DNA of 64,000 nt, taken from positions 806,001 to 870,000 of the forward strand of contig JAFKAC010000004.1 of NCBI GenBank assembly GCA_025766275.1, read 5' to 3'. Source of the DNA: Lactarius indigo (lineage: Eukaryota > Basidiomycota > Agaricomycetes > Russulales > Russulaceae). Below, one piece after another: positions 45,981 through 57,966 of this stretch. The translations under genes and the position numbers were made by a program. The notes beneath the pieces were generated by a model. That model worked only from the letters and a program-made list of their open reading frames with translations. It was not told where the DNA came from and did not search any database. Within the stretch, counting starts at the first letter, position 1. The number at the start of each line of letters is the position of its first letter.

Positions 45981-47316
45981 TCAGACAGTAGGTAGGCCGT
46001 GATAGCCCGGCGTAGGTGTTGCCTGCACTTTGGCGAGCTTCTTCCCGTTTGGGCTCCCGTCTTTCGGTGCGACGGGGGCGTGCGCGTCTTGTGTGGATGC
46101 TGGCACCTTCTGGTACACGGGGAACGTCCTCGGGTCGTTCGGGTCCTGCAACAGAGAATTATGAGTGCACACAGAACAGCGAAGACGCGCGGAATGAATA
46201 AACGCACGTAGAACGTCATCAACGCCACATGCGTCCCACTGTCGATCGCAGCGGGCGGCACCTGCGAGCGCTGGTGCTTCCGCAGGAAGTAGAATAAGAG
46301 GGCACAGACGGCCGCGAGGGCCACGACACTACCGACAGTCCCACCCGCGATTGCGCCAGGGTTCAGCCCACTACCGGAGAAAGAGGAATCTTCGTATGGG
46401 GGGTCGTTGGGGATAGGACTGTCACTTCCGGAGGTAGGGGTGCCGATAAACGAATCCGGCTCTATCTCAGGGGTCTCTAGGAGAGGACCCACGGATAGGA
46501 CAGTTGGTCAGATGGAGAGCAATAAGGGTGGAGGTGTTCATTGCGTACCACCAACTGTGTATGCTTTGGTAGCATTCCAATTGTCCTCAGGCTCGAGCTG
46601 CGGAAGACGGGGGCACCTGCTAAGCTAGGTTTCGGGAAGGTGCGAACGGGATAACGAACAGTGCTATCCACGAGAGCCCACTGTGGTACACGTGTTCCTG
46701 GGGGTACGGGGTACGGGAACCTGCATGGGACAACAACTGTAAGTCAATGCCCAAGACCCAAGCGTAAAGCGAATTCCCCGCAGCGTTTAACTCACGTCAA
46801 GGGGGTTAGTCCATCTGCACAGTTGAACGAGTATTCGGGCCAGCTGAACTGCTAATAAGCCAGTGACGAGAGTGGAGACAGAAGGCAGACGTACGTTGTC
46901 AAACTCGCTTCCTGGCATGCCTCGCAAGCACTGAGGAGATTGTATGTAAAGACGTTGCACTGGCAGTCACCGATGCTGCCAGATACAATATAGGAGCTCC
47001 CAGGCTCCAGCCCATCGAAGGTAAACACTGGCGGCAGTTGAGAACACGAAGGAACGGTACACGCAAGAGAAAGGGTACTCACCGCTACCATTACAGGTTG
47101 CCAGCATATACGCTGCGACAATACACGGACTTTGGCCAAGAGAGTTGGACATCTACATGTCGATCGTCAACCCATCGTAAAGGTCGCACAAAGAGACAAA
47201 ATGCAAGGCTGTACCCAATCCCAGGACAAGATGCAGTTCGGGCCCATGATCTGAGCAATGACGACGTCACTGGCAGCGAGGACAATGAGGGAGGTGAGCA
47301 CAGCGAGACTCGGCAT
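45981..47316 (-). CDS. T-family type I membrane protein (T2)
   Basis: Same exon plan as T1. Signal peptide MPSLAVLTSLIVLAASDVVIAQ, then IMGPNCILSWDW; SNSLGQSPCIVAAYMLATC; LEPGSSYIVSGSIGDCQCN with LLSACEACQEAS; WPEYSFNC; PPGTRVPQWALVD; NWNATKAYTVG. The stalk is short (SDSPIPNDPPYEDSSFSGS), the TM is GAIAGGTVGSVVALAAVCALL, then FYFLRKHQR. The tail ends DPNDPRTFPVYQKVPAS...GYHGLPTV. The CDACQG motif of T1 is CEACQE here. An in-frame ATG 12 bases upstream (47328, MQPR) could also serve as start. The frame is open through all introns; intact. Function unknown. Confidence 0.8.
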
Positions 47317-47905
47317 TCTTGGCTGCATTGGGGGAAGGAGGGGGGAAAGAGTTGAGGCCTTGAGGGTCGACGGAGCTCAGGGCCATGTTTTTGAGACTGA
47401 AAAAGGGCTGTAAGTCAGCGGCTGTTCAGCTAGTGTCCGCGGAGCACGCCGCAGGGATGCACGAGCACTACGCGGTGATAGTGAGCCCTCATTGATTTGC
47501 GATATCTAGACTGGTCCGTGGTCGACGTGGCACCACTATCTGATGATAGATAGAGATGCTCCTTGGTCCTACCCAACTCGGACGCTCTGCAATGGCCCAC
47601 TGTCCAGTCCTAGGAAAACGCCTCACACTGGTTTGGCAATTCGCCAGCAGTCAGAATCGATCACATTCAAATATAATCGTGCTTCTTTGTCTTGTATGAA
47701 AAGCATACAGTACCCCAGATAATCGCGTGCTGCCACGTCAGCACAAACCCGTGATGCAGGGATTGTCACCGCCTCTCCATGATCTGGTCTCTCGTATTCC
47801 GAATCGTGAAGTGTCCCCAAACAGAAAACGGGGAAAGCAAACATAGGGGTCGTCCCATGTCGGGAGAATGAAAGGGCCCTTCGTTCGGGTCATGGGAATG
47901 GACGA
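47317..47905. other. T2-T3 intergenic
   Basis: Shortest spacer of the array. It carries the downstream block (TCCTACCCAACTCGGACGCTC at about 47566) but lacks the longer upstream block seen in the other intervals. No gene. Confidence 0.45.
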
Positions 47906-49197
47906 TCAGACAGTAGGCAGGCCATGGTAGCCCTGCGGGCGTGTGTCCTGCGCGTTGGCGGGTGTGTTCTCATCGTACGGCAACCTCTGAAACTCGGGGA
48001 AGGTGCTCGGATCGTTCGGGTCCTGCAACAATGGATATAGGTGCACACAGAACGTAACTTAGATGAATAAACGCACGTAGAACTTCATCGGCGTCCCAGG
48101 CATGGACGTCTTATCCCCAGATGCGCCGTCTACCGCAGCGGACGCCACTTGCGAGCGCCGTCTCCGCAGAAGGTAGAATAAGAGGACGCCGATGGCCACG
48201 AGGGCCGCGACGCCTCCTGCGACGCCACCCGCGATAGCGGCAATGTTCGGCCCACTCCCGGATGACGAAGAAGAGGAGGAAGCTCCGGATTGGGAGGCGC
48301 TGGAGGTAGGACTTACACTCCCGGAAGTGGAGGCGCTGATCAACGAACCCGGCCCTAGCTCAGGCGTGACTGAGAGGACAGTCGGTCAGATGGAGAGCAA
48401 TAAGGGAGGAAGGTTTCATTGCGTACTACCAGCTATGTACGCCCTGCTGGCATTCCAGAAGTCCTCGAACTGCGGAAGAAAAGGCACCTGCTAAGCTGGT
48501 TTGAGAAGGGGCGAATGGGGAAACGAACGGTGTTATCCACGAGAGCCCACTGTGGTACACGTGTTCCTAAAGGTACGGGATTGGGGAATCTTGTCGTGAA
48601 AACATATATGTCAATGTCCAAGACGCAAGCAATCGACTCACACCGAGGGGGGTAGTGTGGTTTTGCAGTTGAACGAGTATTCGGACCAGCTGAATTGCGA
48701 ATAAGACAAATGAAGAGAGTAGACGCAGAAGGAGGACGGACATACGTTGTCCACATCGATCCCTGGCACCCATCGCAGGCACTTATGAGGTTGTACGTGA
48801 CTGTGTTGCACTTGCAAGGGTTTGCGTCTTCGACATCACTGCTAGGACCCACATACGAGTACCCTGGCTGCAGAGCATTTATGGTGAACGCTGGCGACGG
48901 TTGAGAACACGGGAGGCGGGACACGCAAGAGAAAAGAATGGGGTACTCACCGCCTCCGTTACATGTCGACATCAGAAATGCTGCGATCGTACACGCATTT
49001 TGGCCAAGAGAATTGAAGGACTAGACGTCAACTGTCAATTCACCATAGAAGCCGCCCACGGAGACAAAAAGCGTGGGCCGTACCCATTTCCAGGACGCAT
49101 TACAGTCCGGGGCACGGATCTGAGCACCAACAAGGTCACTGGCGGCGAGGAGAACGAGGGAAGTGAGCACAGCGAGACCTGGTACCCTTGGCTGCAT
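47906..49197 (-). CDS. T-family type I membrane protein with shifted start (T3)
   Basis: The exon plan is as in T1. At the position of the family start codon (ATGCC.AGTCTCGC) this copy reads GTACCAGGTCTCGC, so the usual ATG is lost. An ATG 12 bases upstream (49197) is in frame and gives MQPRVPGLAVLTSLVLLAASDLVGAQ, still a plausible signal peptide. Then PDCNASWKW, SFNSLGQNACTIAAFLMSTC, LQPGYSYVGPSSDVEDANPCKCN, LISACDGCQGS, WSEYSFNC, PLGTRVPQWALVD; a Ser-rich stalk; TM AAIAGGVAGGVAALVAIGVLLFYLL; tail ending DTRPQGYHGLPTV. Closest to T1 in ectodomain and stalk. Probably functional from the upstream ATG. Confidence 0.75.
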
Positions 49198-50177
49198 CAG
49201 TGGAAGGAGGAGGGAAAGGGTTGAGGCTCGACGGCACTCAGGGCCATGCCGTCGTGAACAAAAAAAGGGCTATAAGAGATCGCGGAGGGTTGAGTCAATG
49301 TTGACGTCTGAGCAGTCTTTGGAACAATAAATAGCTCAGGGGCAAATGCAAATTACACAGGCACACCATCTCGAGTTCCGGTATCTGGACTGTGGTCATC
49401 CTTGGTAGCGGTGAACTGATTGGCGTGTGGGTCAACAACATACATTTCTTTAAAACAATCTCTGCGCTCCTTGCCGTCCACAGCTTGTATGACCTGGAAT
49501 CTGGTGTCTACCAGGCCTCACACGTCACCCCTTGAACGGCGCGCCTATCTGTCTGCGAGCACGAGCTAGCCGAGTCTAGGCGCTATCGTACGAATGACAG
49601 CAGCGGAAGGGCGTAAGTTGCCATTTCCGCATCCGGTCTGCTAAGAACTGACGTCATCACGTAAGCGAGGTTCGCTGTAACTACCACATTTTTGATTAGG
49701 TGATACGATTCACTAGGTGTAGGTGCCGATTCTTCACAATCTGAGTCGCTCACGACCCTTGCTTGTTGGTTGGCAATGAGTGTTCAACGTTTAAACGTTC
49801 AAGCTCATGACCAAGGCTGGGGTCGTCTCCAACTCGGACGTTCTGCAATTACCCACTACTCAGTCCGTGGTTTTCACGCTCTGCACAATTCACCAGTTGC
49901 TGGAACGAAGTGAGTGATCTTCATGAGCCTAACGAAGATCTCGCCTGTTTGAATTTGCATGTCAAGAGTAATTTACTCCAAGTATCACGGCACAAGGCAA
50001 CTGCGTCAGCACAAATCCACGATGCGGGCTGCCAATGCCACTCCATGATCTGGTCTCTCATTCAAAGTCCTAACAGGAAGTGTCCGATATATATATACAA
50101 AGAGGAAGAAAAAAAAGCCATAGTATCATGCCGGGAGAAAAAAAGTTGGCCTCCTTTCGAGTTGACGACGAGTAACA
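49198..50177. other. T3-T4 intergenic
   Basis: Carries the T3 upstream block (about 49500-49740: GAACGGCGCGCCTATCTGTC, TGACGTCATCACGTAAGCGAG) and the T4 downstream block (about 49820-50090). No gene. Confidence 0.45.
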
Positions 50178-51594
50178 TCAGACCATAGGCAGGCCGTGGT
50201 AGCCTGGCGTAGGTGCCGCCTGCACTTTGTTCGGCGTGGTCCCGTCTGGGCCTTTGTCTTTCAGTCCGGCACGGTCGTAAACGTCTTGTGCGGACGTTGG
50301 CACCCTCTGGTACTGTGGGAACGTCCCTGGGTCGTTCGGGTCCTGCAACAAAGGATTATGAGCGCACATAGAACAACTCAGTAGATACGTAGGGTGAATA
50401 AACGTACGTAGAATTTCATCGGTGCCACTGGCGTCTTGGGCACGTACGCCTTGTCCCCCGACAGCGGCGGGTGGTCTTGGCTCATAGGCGGCACTACACC
50501 GTCGACCATAGTGAATGGGACCTGCGAGCGCTGTCGTTTCCGTAGGAAGCGGAATAAGAGGGCGCCGATAGTTGCAAGGGCTACGACGCCACCAACAGTG
50601 CCACCCGCGATTGCGCCAGTGTTCGGCCCACTCTCCGAGTCGAAGGAGACAGGAGATATATCTTCAAGTGGGGGGTCGCTGGGGGCAGGAGTATCAGCAC
50701 CAGAGGCCGGGGTACTGATAAACGAATCCGGCTCTATCTCAGGAGTGACTGAGGAGAGGACCCACGGATGGGACAGTTGGTCAAATGGAGAGCAACAAGG
50801 GAGGAGGGTATCATTGCGTACCACCAGCTATTTCCGCCTCGATGGGATTCCAATTATCCTCGAGCTGCAAAAGAAGGGGGCACCTACTAAGCTGGGTTTC
50901 AGGAGGGTGGGAACGGAGGAACGAACAGTGTTGTCTATGAGAGCCCACTGTGGTACACGTGTTCCTGGGGGTACGGCGTTGGGGAACCTGCATATGAAGA
51001 AACCGTAGTCAATCCCCAAGATCCAAGCATAGAGCGAATCCTTCGCGACGGTCAACTCACGTCGAGGAGGATAATCCTTCGTCATTTGTACAGTTGAACG
51101 AGTAATCTGACCAGCTTAATTGCAGATAAGCCAGTGTGGAGAGAGCGGCCGCAGAAGGAGGTAGACGTACGTTCTCCAATATACTCCCTGGCATGCGTCG
51201 CAGACACTGAGGAGATTGTATGTGACGATGTTACACTGGCAGTCGCCGATGCTGCCATGTGCGGTATACGAGTTCCCCGGCTTCAGCTTGTCGATGGTAA
51301 ACACTGGTGGCGGTTGAGAACACGAAGGAACGGCAGACGTAAGAGAAAGGGAGCTCACCGCTATCATTACAGGTCCCCATCATATACGCGGCGACAATAC
51401 ACGGACCTTGGCCAAGAGTGTTGAACGTCTAGTATGTGTAGACCGTCAACTCGCCATAAAAACAACACGGGGACAAAAATGTGAGGCCGTACCCATTCCC
51501 AGGACAAGTTGCAGTCTGGACCCGTGATCTGAGCAACAACGAAGCCACTGGTGGCGAAGAGAACGAGGGAGATAAGCACGGCGAGACTTGGCAT
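50178..51594 (-). CDS. T-family type I membrane protein (T4)
   Basis: Signal peptide MPSLAVLISLVLFATSGFVVAQ, then ITGPDCNLSWEW; FNTLGQGPCIVAAYMMGTC; VFTIDKLKPGNSYTAHGSIG with DCQCNIVTYNLLSVCDACQG; WSDYSFNC; FPNAVPPGTRVPQWALID; LQLEDNWNPIEAEIAG. Stalk SGADTPAPSDPPLEDI, TM GAIAGGTVGGVVALATIGALL, FRFLRKRQR. The tail has an insert shared with T5 (PPMSQDHPPLSGDKAYVPK) and ends GYHGLPMV instead of GLPTV. Paralogous and co-oriented with its neighbours. No disabling change seen. Function unknown. Confidence 0.8.
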
Positions 51595-53479
51595 CCTTGG
51601 CTTCCGGGGAAGAAGGGGGAAAGGTTGAGGATCAACGGCACCATGTTGTTGTGACTGAAAAAGGGCTGTAAGAGATCTAGAGCTGAGTCACTGTTGACGT
51701 GTTGACGTCCGAGCAGCGACTTTGAAACAGTAAATAGATCACTGACTACAGTGACACAAATACCGTACACTGTCAGTGGAAGGCACATCATGGCCATCCC
51801 TAGCTACGGAATCTGTACAGTGGTGCGTCCTTCAATTGGTGGCGATGAATTGATTGGCATGTGAAAGAACGTACAGTTTTGCACTCTTTCTCGTCCGTAA
51901 CTCGGATGACCTAGAATCCAGTGTCCACTTGTTCTCCCTGGAACAGCGCCAATCTGTCCGCGAGCATGAGCTAGTTGAGCGTGAGTATTACGACTGTCGT
52001 AACTTGTGAAGTTGCTATTTCCGCATCTGGTCTGCTATCATATGATACCGTCAATAACGTAAGCGAAATTCTGCTGGATGCCGCGATGCTGTAGCCAGCA
52101 CATTGTTGCGATAACGATATGAAGCCAAAGCTGGCAGTGGTCTCCACTACTCCTTGACCCTACACAACTCGAAGAGCTCTGTAGTGGCCCGCTACCCAGT
52201 CCATGGTCCCACGCCTCCGAGCCACAATAGTCTGCACGATTCGCCAGCGGCTATAATAACACGAAGTGGATCCACATATTTATGAGCCTAACGACGATCA
52301 TGCTTCCCTGTCTTTGCGGCCGCCGCATGTCGAGTACAGTACAGGTATCACGGCATGAAGCAGCTACTATACTATACAGTAATTGCCAGAGGGTCCGACA
52401 AGAGCGGAGTTTCATCCCCTCCACGCGGTCTCAGGCTGATACGACGCAAGATCTGCTCATTTGCGTAACTATCTGGTTGTCTACCGTATTTGTATTTCAA
52501 GTCGTGAAATGTCCCCCGTTCGTCTCTTGATGTAACCAGACCACTCACTGTGCAGGTGTTTCTTCCCACGCGGCGACGAGGACTCGGAGAACGAGGGAGG
52601 TGAGCACAGCCAGACTAGCAGATTTGGCTACATCGGTGGAAGGACTCGGAGGGGTCCCAAGGGGGAAAGGGATGGGGCTCGACGGTACCAAGGGCTGTGT
52701 TGTCATGAATGAAGAAAGGGCTCTAAGAGATTGCAGAGGGTCGAGTCCTTGGTTGAGTCAATATTGATGCAACGATGTCTGTGCTGTCGCACTATGCCAG
52801 TGGCGTAAGGGCGTACCATGTCCGCATCCCGTCCGCGGCTGCAGTAAGAACTACATTAACGTAATGACATAAGCGAGACTCAATATTCTGCCACTCATGA
52901 ACGTCGCACGGACGTATGAACACACACAATGTGTCCAAACATGCAGTCAGATATGCAGTACCACCAGCGATTAGGTGATATGAATTCACCAGATGTAGGT
53001 GCCAATTCTTCACAATCCGACCCACTCACAACCCTGGTCACGGTTGGTTGGCAATGGGTGTTCAACATGATCCAACGTCCAAGCTCAAGACCAAGCTGGG
53101 GTCAGTGGTCACCTCCCTGGCTCTGACCAACCCGGACGTTATGCAATGGCCCACGACCCAGTCCGTGGCTTCACTTTGTGCACAATTTGCCAGTGGCTAG
53201 CACGAAGTGAACAGCATCCATGATCTCAAAGACGATCGCGCTTCTTTGTCTTTGCACGTCAAGATAAGATGCCATGGCATGAGGTAGCCACGTTAGCAAA
53301 AATCCACGATGCGGGCTGCCAATGCCTTTCCGTGATCTGGTCTCTCGTATTCCAAGTCCTAACAGGGAGTGTCCGATAAAAAGAAAGAGGAAAAAAAAAA
53401 AAAAAAAAAAGCGATCGCGTCATGTCCGGAAAACGAAAGTTGTGCCCCCTCCTTTCCTATGGAATGGACGAACAACGAA
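51595..53479. other. T4-T5 intergenic with a gene-less T unit
   Basis: Contains upstream and downstream T-array blocks twice (about 51900-52080 and 52800-53040; about 52140-52290 and 53090-53360) and a 5' gene relic (listed separately). A run of about 20 A lies near 53392. No intact gene. Confidence 0.5.
52570..52700 (-). pseudogene. T-family 5' relic in a gene-less unit
   Basis: On the minus strand this reads as the start region of a T gene (AGTCTGGCTGTGCTCACC, CTCCCTCGTTCTCC) with the ATG lost. It is cut off after the signal-peptide codons at the block GGTGTTTCTTCCCACGCGGCG (plus strand, about 52556-52576). Everything from the first intron to the stop codon is missing. The 3' flank follows directly. 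Confidence 0.6.
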
Positions 53480-54873
53480 TCAGACGGTTGGCAGGCCGTG
53501 GTAACCCGGTGTAAGCCCAACCTGCACTTTGGTCCCGATTGAGTTCCAGTCTTTTGGTGCGACGGGGACGTGCACGTCTTGTGCAGACGCCGACATCCTC
53601 TGGTACTCTGGGTATGTCCTCGGATCGTTCGGGTCCTGCAACAAAGGATTATGAGTGCACATAGAACAACGTGGACACGTTGGGTGAACAAACGCACATA
53701 GTAGAGCTTCATTGGCGCCACGGGCTTCTTGGGTGCGTGCGTCTCGTCCCCCGACTGCGGTGGGTGTTCCTGGCTCATAAGCGGCATCACACCATCGACC
53801 ACTGGCACAGCGGACGGCACCTGCGAGCGCCGTCGCTTCCGTAGGAAGTAGAATAAGGCCCCGATGGCTGCGAGTGCCGCGACGCCACCCGTGACGCTAC
53901 CCGCGATTGTGCCAGTGTTCGACCGGGAAGAGAAATCATCGAATGGTATGGTGCTGGGGTCAGGACTGGTAGTTCCGTTGACGGGAAAAAAACCCGGCTC
54001 TACATCGGGGATCTCTGAGGAGAGGAACCACGGATGGGGCAGTTGGTCAGACGGAGAGAAAAAATAAGGGAAGAAGGTGGGAATGCGTACCATCATTTAT
54101 TTCCTTGGTGGCATTCCAATTGTCCTCGAGCTGCGGAAAGAGAGGGCACCTGCTAAGCTTGGTTTTGGGAAGGTACGAACGGGGTAACGAACGGTGTGAT
54201 CGATGACGGCCCACTGTGGTACACTTGTTCCTGAAGGTACGAGGTTGGGAAACCTGCATGGGACAAAAACTGTAAGCCAATGCCCAAGAACCAAGCGTAA
54301 AGCGAATCGCCCGCGACGGTCAACTCACGATAAGGGGGCTGGGTCAATATCCACGCAGTTAGACGAGTAATTGGACCAGCTGAATTACTGATAAGTCAGT
54401 GGGAATAGAGTGGATGCAGAAGGACGCAGACGTACGCTCTCCAATTCTCTCCTTGGCATGCGTCGCAGACACTGAGGAGATTGTATGCGACGACGGTGCA
54501 CAGACACTCGTTGAAGTCGGGGCTGTCAGATGCCACTGGTACAAAGTACGAGTTCCCTGGCCGCAGCGGTTGAAGGACAAACACTGCTGGAGGTTGAGAA
54601 CACGAAGGAACAGCATACGCAAGAGAGAGGGTACTCACCGCTATCATTACAGGTTGCCAGCATATACGCTGCGACGATACACGGACTTTGGCCAAGAGAG
54701 TTGAATGACTGGGTGTCGGCCGTCAACCCATCATAAGAGTCACACAGAGAGACAAAAAGGAGAGGTTGTACCCAATTCGAGGTCGAGTTGCAGTCTGGGC
54801 CCATGATCTGAGCAACAACGAGACCACTGGCGGCTAGGACAACGAGGGAGATGAGCACAGCGAGAGTCGGCAT
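53480..54873 (-). CDS. T-family type I membrane protein (T5)
   Basis: Signal peptide MPTLAVLISLVVLAASGLVVAQ, then IMGPDCNSTSNW; SFNSLGQSPCIVAAYMLATC; LRPGNSYFVPVASDSPDFNECLCT with LLSVCDACQGE; a WS.Y.SNC block (here WSNYSSNC); NLVPSGTSVPQWAVID; LEDNWNATKEINDG. Stalk short; TM GTIAGSVTGGVAALAAIGAL, FYFLRKRRR; tail with the SQEHPPQSGDETHAPKKP insert as in T4, ending LTPGYHGLPTV. The Trp of the SWxW motif is partly lost (STSNW). The frame appears open throughout. Sequence around the cytoplasmic-tail intron donor (CTCTACTAT|GT) differs slightly from the other copies, so that junction is less certain. Confidence 0.75.
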
Positions 54874-56034
54874 CCTCAGGCTTGGCTACTGAGGGAAGTA
54901 GGGGGGAAAGAGTTGAGGATCAATGGTACCATGTCGTTGTGACTGAAAAGGGCTGAGATATCGAAGGCTGAGGACTGCGCTGAGTACTAGGGGCTATGAT
55001 AGCACGAAGTGGATCACAGGCGGACCTTTATGTTTTATGAATCATGGAATCATCTATCCATCTCCTTTTCTGTTCTCGAAGCCTTTCGTCTCGAGCTTCG
55101 TCTGATATCCTGTGTGAACACCGACCTGTACATCCATCACACCCGCGCCTGTTCTATTTCTACGTTCCCACGCCTTACCCCCAACCGATTTTGTACTTAT
55201 CTCACCTCACCCCACTCTTCGTCATGTACGTCTCCCCCTTGGGTCGACATACTCTCATACTAGCACGAACCAAAATAGGTTGCCAGTACATTCAAGTTAT
55301 TTACTGTCCTATACTGTAATTGCCAGGCGGTCCGACAATCAACCTCTCCCTTCAGTCTGGTATAACACAGGGTTTGCCTATTTGCGCAACTACCTGGTTG
55401 TTCGCTGTATTGCACCCGAAGTTGTGAAGTGCAGTGCCCCTCGCTCGTCTCTTGATGCAACCATCACAATAGTTTCCTTCTCGACTCGATGATCCGTAAG
55501 AGGCTATTACCCCTGTGCAGGTGTTTCTTCCCACGCGGCGAGGAGAATAAGGGAGGTGAACACAGCGAAACCTGGCGCCCTTGGCCGCATCAGTGGAAGG
55601 AGATCGTGGAGAGTCGAGTCAATGCTGACACGACAACGTCTGAGCAGTCTTCAAGTTTTAGTTCAGGAGTCAATACAAATCTCACAGACACACCATCCAT
55701 CCCGGGCTCCAGTATCTGGACTGTGGTCACCAAGCGATTTGCACTGTTTGCCGTCTACAACTTGAATGGCCTTGGATCCAGTGTCTAATGGCCCTCACTT
55801 GTTACCCCTTGAACTGCGCGCCTGTATGTCCTCGAACACGCGATAGCCGAGCCCGGGTGCTGTCGCACTATGTCAGTGGCGTAAGGAATGGGGTACGTAC
55901 GATGCCCGCATCCCGTCCGCGGCTACAGTAAGAACTACAATAATGTGATGACGTAAGCGAGACTCGATGTTCTGCCCGCATTTTTGATTAGGTGATATGA
56001 TCCACCAGATGTAGGTGACGATTCTTCACAATCT
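54874..56034. other. T5-T6 intergenic with a second gene-less T unit
   Basis: 54990-55260 is unassigned. 55310-55560 matches 52375-52580 in order (TAATTGCCAG.CGGTCCGACAA, TTTGCG.AACTA.CTGGTTGT, TCGTCTCTTGATG.AACCA). 55790-56000 is the repeated upstream block. No intact gene. Confidence 0.45.
55525..55640 (-). pseudogene. Second T-family 5' relic
   Basis: The minus strand shows the T start region again (CAGGTTTCGCTGTGTTCACC), with no usable ATG, cut at the same GGTGTTTCTTCCCACGCGGCG block (55520-55540) as the relic at 52.57 kb. Gene body absent. Confidence 0.6.
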
Positions 56035-56782
56035 GACCAACTCAGGACATCCTCTAGTACTCCGGGAATGTTCTTGGATCGTTTGGGTCTTGCAACAAAG
56101 AAATATGAGTGCACACAGAACAACGTAGACACGTGGGTGAACAAACGCACGTAGAGCTTGATCAGCACCACGGGCTTCTTGGGCAGCATCAGGCGTTGTT
56201 GACTCATAGGCGGCGTCACACCGTCTACCACGACAGACGGCACCTGCGAGCACTGTTGCTTCCGTAGGAAGTAGAATAAGAGGGCGCCGATGGCCGAGAG
56301 AGCCACGATGCCACCGTCAATACTACCCGCGATTGTGCCAGTATTCGACCGACTCCCGGAGGTGGAACAGAAAAACCGGGTTGGAGGGGGGTGGTAGACG
56401 CTCGTCGGAGCTGAGGCTGTTAGATACCACTGGCACATACGAATTCCCTGGCTGCAGTGGGTTGGAGGGTAAACACTGGTGGCGGTTGAGAACACGAAGG
56501 AACGGCATACATAAGAGAAAGGGTACTCACCAGTATCGTTACAGGTCGCTAGCATATATGCTGTGACAATACAGGGACTTTAGCCACAAGAGTTGGACGA
56601 CTGGGTGTTGACCGTCAATCCATCATAAAAGTCGCACACGGAGACAAAGGGCGAGATTGTATCCAATTCAAGAACGAGTTGCAGTCTAGGGCCATGATCT
56701 TGGCGCCGACGAAGTCAATGGCGGCGAGGAGAACGAGGGAGACGAGTACAGCGGGACTCGGAATCCTTGGCCCAGGGCACAT
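56035..56782 (-). pseudogene. Degraded T-family gene (T6)
   Basis: The start codon position reads ATT; an in-frame ATG exists upstream at 56782 (MCPGPRIPSPAVLVSLVLL). The first intron donor is changed from GT to AT (AATTGG|ATACAA). After LQPGNSY the ectodomain is deleted: the CxC, CDACQG, WSxYSFNC and PPGTRVPQWA blocks are missing, and sequence joins directly to the TM exon (SNTGTIAGSIDGGIVALSAIGALL, FYFLRKQQC). The C-terminal exon is cut after PGVLED. Multiple lesions make this a pseudogene, related to T5 by its TM segment and the PPMSQQ tail block. Confidence 0.8.
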
Positions 56783-57966
56783 TGGGGGAAGGAGGGGGGA
56801 AAGGGCTGGAGACTAATGGTGCCATGTCGTTGTGACTAGAAAAGATATCGAGGGCTGAGTTTTATGAACCTACATGACAACAATCATGCTTCTTTGTCCC
56901 TGTACCCCGAGTACAGCACAGATATCACTGCACGAACTCGAATCCGTGATGTAGGTTACCAGCGCCTTCAAGTATCTGGCGATATCTACCGTATACTAAT
57001 TGCCAGAGGGAAGAACGAAAAATCGTTTTCTGGAGAGCCCCTTCAGCGTAAGTTGTGGTCCAAGTCCCCTGTTCGTCTCTTGTTGCAACCATCACGGCGC
57101 TCATTTAATGTGCGCTTAGGTGAGAACTTTGTCATTTTCCATATTTGGCGACTAGATTATCTACGATAGTGGTGGTGGAACGAGAGAGAGAGAGGTTTTA
57201 AGGTGTCGTTATTGACTGATTTGCACGGAGAGAGAGAGAGAAGAGAAGAGTGCCTCCGGTGCCCAACAAACCCAGACGACCTGAAATGGGATGGGACAAT
57301 TAGGAACTCTCGGAAGCACAGCCTCGTGGGCCGAACGACCCCGAAATGGGACGGACACACGACCCGTGCGGTACAGTAGATCCGTTATCTACAAAGTGAC
57401 ATGTTATCATGTAAACCCAATTCTCTCACCGTTTGCTCCAGTCAGGTCGTCTCCACGGCATGTCCGTCGCCTCTGTTCGTTTTTTTTTTTCCGTTACGTG
57501 CAAAAAAGCGCCGTGCACGTTTTACGCAGAACACGCTATCCGAGGTGCTGTGCGTGCCGTCATTTGCAGCCGTGTTGTCGAATCCAGGTTCGGGGCCCGG
57601 TCGCTTTCAGGGACGCCTGCCAGTCCCCCCCTTCCACACGAAATGACAAGCATGCCGCCGAACGTATGCGTATCGGGAAGGAGGGGACCCGTCACAAGCA
57701 GCTATACCCAATGCAGGATTTAAATGATCTGTAGCGTGCAGTCACCACAGATAGCGTATCTATCAAAGGCGTCAAAATATTCGAATTGTATGTGCGCTGG
57801 CCGACTACTCTAACTGGGCCGAGGAGAGCGAGAGATACGAACCGTAACCCCCTTTTCCCCATTTATAACCCCAGCCGTATACAAAGCTGACCTTTCCCCG
57901 CCCCCTGCCCCCTGCCCCCCTCGTCCTTCCGGTCCCTCCACCCCTCCTTTCTCCCTTAACGCACCA
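56783..57966. other. T6 to T7 intergenic
   Basis: About 56860-57120 is a further T-array downstream block. GA repeats lie at 57182-57194 and 57227-57250. The motif ACC.GAAATGGGA.GG occurs twice (57278 and 57339). A pyrimidine-rich tract (57895-57960) and a TATAA at about 57864 precede T7. Confidence 0.45.
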
